Shown in pieces: positions 6,785 to 11,180 of a DNA stretch of 11,180 nucleotides; position 1 is the stretch's first letter, and each line of letters begins with the position of its first letter. The stretch spans positions 1 to 11,180 of the forward strand of contig CAJTOZ010000040.1 of the NCBI GenBank assembly GCA_910578095.1, in the 5' to 3' direction. Made by a program: the position numbers and the translations under genes. The DNA comes from an uncultured Muribaculaceae bacterium. Its GTDB lineage: Bacteria > Bacteroidota > Bacteroidia > Bacteroidales > Muribaculaceae. The notes beneath the pieces are model-generated. The model saw only the letters and a list, made by a program, of their open reading frames with translations. It had not been told where the DNA came from and did not search any database.

Positions 6785-7438
6785 TCAGTCCTTGGTGCCG
6801 TAGGCGAGGTCGCCGGCGTCGCCGAGGCCGGGCACGATGTAGCTGTGCTCGTTGATCACCTCGTCGATGGCTCCCACCCAGATGGATGTCTTGTCCTGAG
6901 GGAATTTGGCCGCGATATAGTCCACTGCAGCCTGCGATGCTATCACGGATGCTACATGGATGTGGGCGGGGGTGCCCTTTGTGAGGAGCGCGCGGAAGCT
7001 GAGCTCCATCGATGCACCCGTGGCGAGCATCGGATCGCACAGGATCAGGGTCTTGCCATCGAGGCGGGGCGATGCCAGATATTCTATGAGTACGTCGAAA
7101 TTTTCTTTTTCCTTATATTTGCGATAGGCCGATACGAAAGCGTTTTCGGCGTAATCGAAATATTTCAGGAAGCCCTGATGGAAAGGAACGCCGGCGCGGA
7201 AAATAGTGGCGAGCACAATCTGCTCATCAGGCACATCGCACACGCAGGGTGCGAGAGGCGTCACAATCTCTTCTTTCCGGTAGCGCAGCGTTTTGCTTAT
7301 TTCATAGGCCATTATCTCTCCCGCGCGCTCAAGGTTGCGGCGGAAACGCATGGGGTCGCGTTGCACATTGCTGTCGCGCATCTCCATCATGTAGCGGCTA
7401 AGCAGCGATGGGCGCTCGGCAAAATTTGTTATTTGCAT
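6785..7438 (-). CDS. upp: Uracil phosphoribosyltransferase
   Basis: A 217-residue cytosolic enzyme of pyrimidine salvage that joins uracil and PRPP to give UMP and pyrophosphate. The PRPP-binding loop is LILCDPMLATGAS (131-143), and the uracil-site tail is YIVPGLGDAGD (200-210), both diagnostic of Upp. The N-terminal region with RDSNVQRDPMRFRRNLER (21-38) and the RAGVPFHQGF block (81-90) also fit. Length is near the usual 208-215. ATG 7438 is preferred: the upstream in-frame TTG at 7456 would only add a short non-conserved extension in the AT-rich leader. A complete promoter lies 37 nt upstream, shared back-to-back with panB. It is monocistronic here, converging on the PPTase gene with 9 bases between stops. 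Confidence 0.93.
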   Translation of the reverse strand: MQITNFAERPSLLSRYMMEMRDSNVQRDPMRFRRNLERAGEIMAYEISKTLRYRKEEIVTPLAPCVCDVPDEQIVLATIFRAGVPFHQGFLKYFDYAENAFVSAYRKYKEKENFDVLIEYLASPRLDGKTLILCDPMLATGASMELSFRALLTKGTPAHIHVASVIASQAAVDYIAAKFPQDKTSIWVGAIDEVINEHSYIVPGLGDAGDLAYGTKD

Positions 7439-7475
7439 AAATAAAAATTTAGGCAACCGCTGAATTGCGATTGTG

Positions 7476-7507
7476 CAAAGTTACGCATTTCCGCCGGATT
7501 TCGCAAA
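7476..7507 (-). promoter_or_regulatory. Promoter of upp
   Basis: On the minus strand TTTG (7507-7504), exactly 20 nt, then TAACTTTG (7483-7476): a complete Bacteroidota promoter. The -7 box ends 37 nt before the upp ATG, leaving an AT-rich leader of about 30 nt. Its -33 element is 29 bp from that of the divergent panB promoter. Confidence 0.7.
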
Positions 7508-7536
7508 TCAGATCTTTACGGCATGTGATGGTTCAA

Positions 7537-7568
7537 TTTGATACTTTCGCCGATTTTGTCTAATTTTG
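7537..7568 (+). promoter_or_regulatory. Promoter of the panB-DUF3822-rsmD operon
   Basis: TTTG (7537-7540), exactly 20 nt, then TAATTTTG (7561-7568), with 29 nt to the panB ATG at 7598. The box lies within the open upstream extension of the panB frame (from 7538), which supports ATG 7598 as the true start. The 7439-7597 gap holds only the two divergent promoters and short leaders. Confidence 0.7.
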
Positions 7569-7597
7569 TCCCCGTAAAACCATTACTGCATAGTAAA

Positions 7598-8419
7598 ATG
7601 TCTACAAACACAACCGACGATAAAAAGAAAGTGACCACCTCGCGCATCATCGACATGAAGGCGCGCGGCGAAAAAATAGCGATGCTCACAGCCTACGACT
7701 ACACTATGGCCAAGCTTCTTGATGAGGCCGGCATTGACATGATTCTCGTGGGCGACTCTGCATCGAATGTCATGGTGGGCAACGCCACCACTCTGCCCAT
7801 GACACTCGACCAGATGATATACCACGCCCAGTGCGTGAGCAATGGTGTGGCACGCGCCCTTGTGGTGTGCGACATGCCTTTCGGCACCTACCAGGGCGAC
7901 TCGCTGGAGGCGCTCCACTCGGCCATCCGCATCATGAAGGAAAGCCGCGCGGAGGCAGTCAAGATAGAAGGTGGATCGGAAGTGCGCGAGAGCATCGAGC
8001 GTATTCTGTCGGCCGGTATTCCTGTGATGGGGCATCTTGGCCTCACGCCGCAGAGCATCAACAAGTTCGGCACCTATGCCGTGCGCGCCAAGGGCGAGGC
8101 TGAGGCCGAGAAGCTTGTGGCCGATGCCCGCATGCTGCAGGAAATAGGCTGCTTCGCCATTGTGCTGGAGAAGATTCCTGCCGCGCTTGCCGCACGTGTG
8201 TCGGCTGCGCTGACCATTCCCACCATCGGCATCGGCGCCGGCTCCGGATGCGACGGTCAGGTGCTTGTGGTACACGATATGCTCGGGCTGAACAAGGGCT
8301 TCAAGCCCAAATTCCTGCGCCGTTATGCCGATCTGGGCACTGCAGTGAACGATGCCGTGGGCCACTATATCGATGATGTGAAGAACGGCGATTTCCCCAA
8401 CGAATCCGAACAATACTGA
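7598..8419 (+). CDS. panB: 3-methyl-2-oxobutanoate hydroxymethyltransferase (ketopantoate hydroxymethyltransferase)
   Basis: A 273-residue cytosolic enzyme of pantothenate/CoA synthesis: it adds a one-carbon unit from 5,10-methylene-THF to 3-methyl-2-oxobutanoate, giving 2-dehydropantoate. The TIM-barrel motifs are all present: TAYDY (31-35), VGDSASNVMVG (51-61) with metal ligand Asp53, CDMPFG (91-96) with Asp92, KIEGG (122-126) with Glu124, GHLGLTPQS (145-153) and VLEKIP (189-194) with the catalytic Glu191. These match Asp45, Asp84, Glu114 and Glu181 of the E. coli enzyme with constant offset. A Lys/Thr-rich N-terminal extension of about 10 residues explains the slight extra length. The stop overlaps the next start as TGATG, so translation is probably coupled. 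panC and panD are not in the window. Confidence 0.95.
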   Translation: MSTNTTDDKKKVTTSRIIDMKARGEKIAMLTAYDYTMAKLLDEAGIDMILVGDSASNVMVGNATTLPMTLDQMIYHAQCVSNGVARALVVCDMPFGTYQGDSLEALHSAIRIMKESRAEAVKIEGGSEVRESIERILSAGIPVMGHLGLTPQSINKFGTYAVRAKGEAEAEKLVADARMLQEIGCFAIVLEKIPAALAARVSAALTIPTIGIGAGSGCDGQVLVVHDMLGLNKGFKPKFLRRYADLGTAVNDAVGHYIDDVKNGDFPNESEQY

Positions 8420-9267
8420 TGGCGGCCGACGGCGACGCACTGCTCGCAGGCACTATAGCCAACCCACGGCTGTGGAGGCTCGGAATGCTGCTCGACATGG
8501 AGGCGCGCACACTCACTGTGGCCGCCACATCCACGGTGGGCGAGGAGGCCGTGCTGTGCCGTACCATACGTCTGGCGGAAGGCGTGACGCCGCTTCGGGC
8601 GCTTGAGGATGCCGTGTACGACAATCCCATGCTGCTGGCCGACTTCGACCGCACCACCGTGCTGCTGCGCACTCCGCGTTTCGCCATAGTGCCGGCGGAA
8701 ATTGCATCCGATACCGATGCGCTCGCCGATGTGGCCTCGCTGCTGCACACGTCGCCCGACGATGCCGACGAGCGTTGGATCGCAGCCCGGGCCGATGGCA
8801 CAGGGGCCGTCGTGGCCGCCGCGTGCGATCCGGCCATAGCCGCTTTCCTGTCGCGCACGTTCGCCGATGCCCGTGTGCGTCATGCGCTTGTGCCGGAAAT
8901 TTCTTACTTCGCCGCAAAGGCTCCCCACAGCGGCAATGCCCCGAAGCTATTTGCTGTGGCCGGCGCAGGATGTGCCGACTTCATGGCATTCGACGGCGCA
9001 CATTTTCTTGGCGCCACATCCTATGCGTGTGCTGATGCTGCCGACATGGCCTACTATGCCGCGGCGCTGGCCCAGACGTGTGGCATCGCATCGCCGCATC
9101 TGCGCTTCTATGTGGCCGGTGAGCCGGCCGGGCGCGATGCGCTCGTGGCTGCGTTGCGCGGTTTTGCGCCGTGTGTGATGCCGTGGGTGTTTCCTTCGGG
9201 CATGCTTGCCGATGGCGTAGATCTGTCCACTCCTTTCCCACTCGTAATACTTCCGTTATGCGAATAA
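8419..9267 (+). CDS. DUF3822 family protein (function unknown)
   Basis: 282 residues, rich in Ala and Asp, without signal peptide or membrane segments, so probably cytoplasmic. Position directly upstream of, and overlapping, rsmD, together with the two-lobed pattern (N-terminal half to about residue 145, then a FAVAGAGCADFMAFDGAHFLGATSY-type strand pair around 175-199 and a C-terminal lobe), fits the Bacteroidota DUF3822 family, which has an actin/RNase H-like fold. I recognise it by context and general pattern rather than by a sharp motif. ATG 8419 overlaps the panB stop by one base and the 3' end overlaps rsmD by 10 nt, so it should be made in step with both. The conserved pairing with rsmD suggests a link to rRNA modification or ribosome assembly, but no function is known. 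Confidence 0.6.
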   Translation: MAADGDALLAGTIANPRLWRLGMLLDMEARTLTVAATSTVGEEAVLCRTIRLAEGVTPLRALEDAVYDNPMLLADFDRTTVLLRTPRFAIVPAEIASDTDALADVASLLHTSPDDADERWIAARADGTGAVVAAACDPAIAAFLSRTFADARVRHALVPEISYFAAKAPHSGNAPKLFAVAGAGCADFMAFDGAHFLGATSYACADAADMAYYAAALAQTCGIASPHLRFYVAGEPAGRDALVAALRGFAPCVMPWVFPSGMLADGVDLSTPFPLVILPLCE

Positions 9268-9809
9268 TCCGAGGCAAATACGGCCGCCGCCGTTTCGATG
9301 TCCCCTCCAATATCTCGGCGCGCCCCACCACCGACTTCGCGCGCGAAAACATATTCAATGTGCTTGAGAATATAGTCGATCTCGAGGGGGCGCGTGCCCT
9401 CGACCTTTTTGCGGGCACGGGCGCCATCAGTTTTGAATTCCTGTCGCGCGGATGTGCCGAGGTCACTGCTGTTGAAAAGGCTTCGGTGCAGTATGCCTTC
9501 ATACGCAAGGTGGCGCAACAGCTCAACGCCGACAATCTGCGGCTGTTGCGTGGCGACGCCCTGCGCTTCATACAGACCTGCACGGCCACTTTCGACATTA
9601 TTTTCGCCGATCCTCCCTACGATATGCCTGGCTTTGCCGAGGTGCCTGCCGCCATCCTCGGCTCGCAGATGCTTCATCCAGGCACTGTGGTGGTGGTGGA
9701 GCATTCGCGCAAGCACGACTTCTCGGCGCTCCCGGGATTCCGGGAACACCGAGCCTACGGTTCTGTCAATTTCTCAATATTTGAAGTGCCGCTTCCGGCG
9801 GAAGCGTGA
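9258..9809 (+). CDS. rsmD: 16S rRNA (guanine(966)-N2)-methyltransferase
   Basis: 183 residues from ATG 9258, the usual size. It opens MRIIRGKYGRRRF, then ARPTTDFARENIFNVL (21-36), which is the RsmD signature. The SAM-binding motif I is LDLFAGTGAISFEFLSRG (48-65) and the catalytic motif IV is FADPPYD (116-122). The enzyme transfers methyl from SAM to N2 of G966 of 16S rRNA (E. coli numbering) late in 30S assembly. The frame is open upstream to 9171, but that extension is antisense-like filler within the DUF3822 gene and lacks family similarity; ATG 9258 begins exactly at the conserved N-terminus. It overlaps the DUF3822 stop by 10 nt. The last codons form one arm-loop-arm hairpin of the convergent junction with hflX. 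Confidence 0.93.
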   Translation: MRIIRGKYGRRRFDVPSNISARPTTDFARENIFNVLENIVDLEGARALDLFAGTGAISFEFLSRGCAEVTAVEKASVQYAFIRKVAQQLNADNLRLLRGDALRFIQTCTATFDIIFADPPYDMPGFAEVPAAILGSQMLHPGTVVVVEHSRKHDFSALPGFREHRAYGSVNFSIFEVPLPAEA

Positions 9810-9832
9810 CCGTGCCGCGCAACGCGCGGCAC
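9790..9832. terminator. Two tandem perfect hairpins at the rsmD/hflX convergent junction
   Basis: Hairpin 1: CGCTTCC (9790-9796), loop GGC, GGAAGCG (9800-9806), inside the last rsmD codons. Hairpin 2: GTGCCGCGC (9812-9820), loop AAC, GCGCGGCAC (9824-9832), filling the 28-base gap between stops. Neither is followed by a T run on either strand, so they may act as bidirectional 3'-end stabilisers or pause sites rather than textbook intrinsic terminators. GTGCCGC also occurs at 9786-9792, so the right arm GCGGCAC has two possible partners. Confidence 0.55.
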
Positions 9833-9837
9833 CGGAC

Positions 9838-11064
9838 TCACACTCCCTCCTGCTCCTCGTCGTATTTCTGGTACAGGAAGTCGTTGTAGGGGAAGCGGGA
9901 TAGATGCACCTCGCGTGCGCGCTCGTAGATCTTATCCTTAAGCTCGTCGATATTGATACCCTTTTTGGCAGAGATGAACACACAGTTGTCGTTCATCCGC
10001 GCCATCCATGATGCCTTGAGCTCGTCGAGCGAGATATTCTCGCGTGTGCGCGGGGTCAGATCATCATCGTCCTTGGGCACATAGCTGAAAGCATCTACTT
10101 TGTTGAACACCATTATCATGGGCTTGTCGGCACCGTCGCACAGCTCGCGCAGGGTTTTGTTCACAACTTCTATCTGCTCCTCGAAATTGGGGTGGGAGAT
10201 GTCCACCACATGCACCAGCACATCGGCGTCGCGCACCTCGTCGAGCGTGCTTTTGAAAGATTCCACAAGATGGGTGGGGAGCTTGCGTATGAAGCCTACG
10301 GTGTCGGTGAGCAGAAACGGAAGGTTTTCTATAGTGACTTTGCGCACTGTGGTGTCGAGAGTGGCGAAAAGCTTGTTTTCGGCGAACACATCGCTCTTGC
10401 TGAGTACGTTCATCAGTGTGCTCTTGCCCACATTGGTATAGCCCACCAGGGCCACGCGCGTGAGCTTGCCACGGTTTTTGCGCTGTATGCTCTTCTGCTT
10501 GTCGATGGCTCCGAGCTCGTCCTTCAGGCGGCTTATCTTGTCGAGGATGATGCGGCGGTCGGTCTCGATCTGTGTCTCGCCCGGGCCGCGCATGCCTATG
10601 CCGCCTCGCTGGCGCTCGAGGTGTGTCCACATGCGTGTGAGGCGCGGTAGCAGATACTGATACTGGGCCAGTTCCACCTGCGTTTTGGCTATGGCTGTCT
10701 GCGCGCGTTTGGCGAATATGTCGAGGATGAGGCTCGAGCGGTCCAGTATCTTCACCTGCAGCTCACGCTCGATATTGCTCACCTGCTTGGTGGAGAGGTC
10801 GTCGTCGAAAATCACCATTCCTATGTCGTTGGCCTCCACGTAGGCCTTGATTTCCTCCAGCTTGCCCTTTCCCACGAAAGTGCGCGGGTTGGGATAGTCC
10901 ATCTTCTGTGTGAAGCGGGCCATCGTATGGGCTCCGGCGGTATCGGCCAGAAATGCCAGCTCATCAAGATATTCCTGCACGCGGGCCTCGCCCTGCTGCG
11001 GGGTGACAAGACCCACGAGCACGGCGCGCTCGGTGGTCTCTTTGCTGATTACAAATTCTTTCAT
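9838..11064 (-). CDS. hflX: GTPase HflX
   Basis: 408 residues from ATG 11064, typical length. The N-terminal HflX domain (about 15-125) includes NPRTFVGKGKLEEI (59-72) and FDDDLS (86-91). A helical linker carries RAQTAIAKTQVELAQYQYLLPRL (120-142), GGIGMRGPGETQIETDRR (154-171) and a following coiled-coil-like stretch. The G domain has G1 GYTNVGKS (208-215), G2 Thr around 238-239, G3 DTVG (254-257), G4 NKVD (321-324) and G5 SAKKG (365-369). HflX binds the 50S subunit and splits or rescues stalled 70S ribosomes, notably under heat or antibiotic stress in characterised species. All nucleotide-binding motifs are intact. It converges on rsmD with 28 bases between stops. It is preceded by a 116-base region with two possible -7 boxes and an inverted repeat. 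Confidence 0.95.
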   Translation of the reverse strand: MKEFVISKETTERAVLVGLVTPQQGEARVQEYLDELAFLADTAGAHTMARFTQKMDYPNPRTFVGKGKLEEIKAYVEANDIGMVIFDDDLSTKQVSNIERELQVKILDRSSLILDIFAKRAQTAIAKTQVELAQYQYLLPRLTRMWTHLERQRGGIGMRGPGETQIETDRRIILDKISRLKDELGAIDKQKSIQRKNRGKLTRVALVGYTNVGKSTLMNVLSKSDVFAENKLFATLDTTVRKVTIENLPFLLTDTVGFIRKLPTHLVESFKSTLDEVRDADVLVHVVDISHPNFEEQIEVVNKTLRELCDGADKPMIMVFNKVDAFSYVPKDDDDLTPRTRENISLDELKASWMARMNDNCVFISAKKGINIDELKDKIYERAREVHLSRFPYNDFLYQKYDEEQEGV

Positions 11065-11068
11065 ACTA

Positions 11069-11076
11069 CAAAATTA
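11069..11076 (-). promoter_or_regulatory. Putative proximal -7 box for hflX
   Basis: TAATTTTG on the minus strand, ending 4 nt before the hflX ATG. A start site at the usual distance would fall at or inside the start codon, giving a leaderless message, or the box may be coincidental in this AT-rich stretch. No TTG/TTTG lies 20 nt upstream; a TTTG is only 12 nt away. Confidence 0.3.
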
Positions 11077-11121
11077 ACAATTTTGCCGCAAAAAAAGTTA
11101 AAACGGCACTTAAACATTATA

Positions 11122-11148
11122 TGCACTTACTCTCAACAAGCAAGTGCA
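11122..11148. repeat. Inverted repeat upstream of hflX
   Basis: TGCACTT (11122-11128) and AAGTGCA (11142-11148) form a perfect 7-bp inverted repeat with 13 bases between. On the minus strand the stem can be extended by four weaker pairs (two of them G-T) to a 5-base loop. One arm touches the distal -7 box at 11147-11154, so the repeat spans the expected start site: a candidate operator, or part of a leader structure if transcription starts further upstream. Confidence 0.4.
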
Positions 11149-11154
11149 AAATTA
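11147..11154 (-). promoter_or_regulatory. Putative distal -7 box for hflX
   Basis: TAATTTTG on the minus strand, ending 82 nt before the hflX ATG, giving an A/T-rich leader of about 75 nt. The -33 position falls near 11175-11178 where I see no TTG, and the window ends there, so the upstream element cannot be fully judged. Confidence 0.4.
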
Positions 11155-11180
11155 CGAAATCATCGCATAGAACTCTTTAA

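Noticed and set aside
7583..8440. Antisense open frame (285 codons) over panB
   Set aside because: PanB has all catalytic residues on the plus strand; the antisense product looks like back-translated noise and would cross the panB promoter leader.
9171..9257. In-frame upstream extension of RsmD
   Set aside because: It lies inside the DUF3822 gene, and the family N-terminus begins precisely at ATG 9258.
11121..11180. Small plus-strand ORF of 19 codons ending at the window edge
   Set aside because: Lies in the hflX upstream region, has no promoter or ribosome-binding site, and its AT-rich codons overlap the inverted repeat; chance is the simplest reading.

Overview
The window looks like chromosomal housekeeping DNA from a GC-rich member of the Bacteroidota, most likely the order Bacteroidales (gut type; a Muribaculaceae- or Rikenellaceae-like origin is a guess). 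The evidence is the Bacteroidota-type promoters (TAnnTTTG -7 boxes, three of them with a TTG/TTTG exactly 20 nt upstream), start codons without strong Shine-Dalgarno sequences, and families confined to or typical of this phylum (GldD, GldE, a Bacteroidota-type LptD, DUF3822). I see no IS element, phage gene, CRISPR array, tRNA or rRNA.

Layout: positions 1-292 (minus) hold the 5' part of a secreted protein that resembles the N-terminus of Bacteroidales M6-type metalloproteases. It is divergent from an envelope pair on the plus strand: a membrane acyltransferase-3 protein (421-1425) and the LPS-export outer-membrane protein LptD (1468-4233). Next comes a tight plus-strand operon: gldE (4314-5651), gldD (5653-6222) and a 4'-phosphopantetheinyl transferase (6215-6775). 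This operon converges on upp (7438-6785, minus; pyrimidine salvage). Back-to-back promoters in 7439-7597 drive upp leftward and a second overlapping operon rightward: panB (7598-8419), a DUF3822 gene (8419-9267) and rsmD (9258-9809). That operon converges on hflX (11064-9838, minus), with two perfect hairpins at the junction. The remaining 116 bases are the hflX upstream region.

Themes: envelope biogenesis on the left (acyltransferase, LptD, GldE/GldD), CoA-related steps in the middle (panB makes a pantothenate precursor; the PPTase consumes CoA), and ribosome-related functions on the right (RsmD, HflX). I do not see a new multi-gene system. The most interesting signals are small: a two-base (TA) unit that decides whether gldE has an in-frame ATG, an intrinsic-terminator-like hairpin plus U8 for upp inside the convergent PPTase gene, and -7 promoter boxes only 4-8 nt from start codons.
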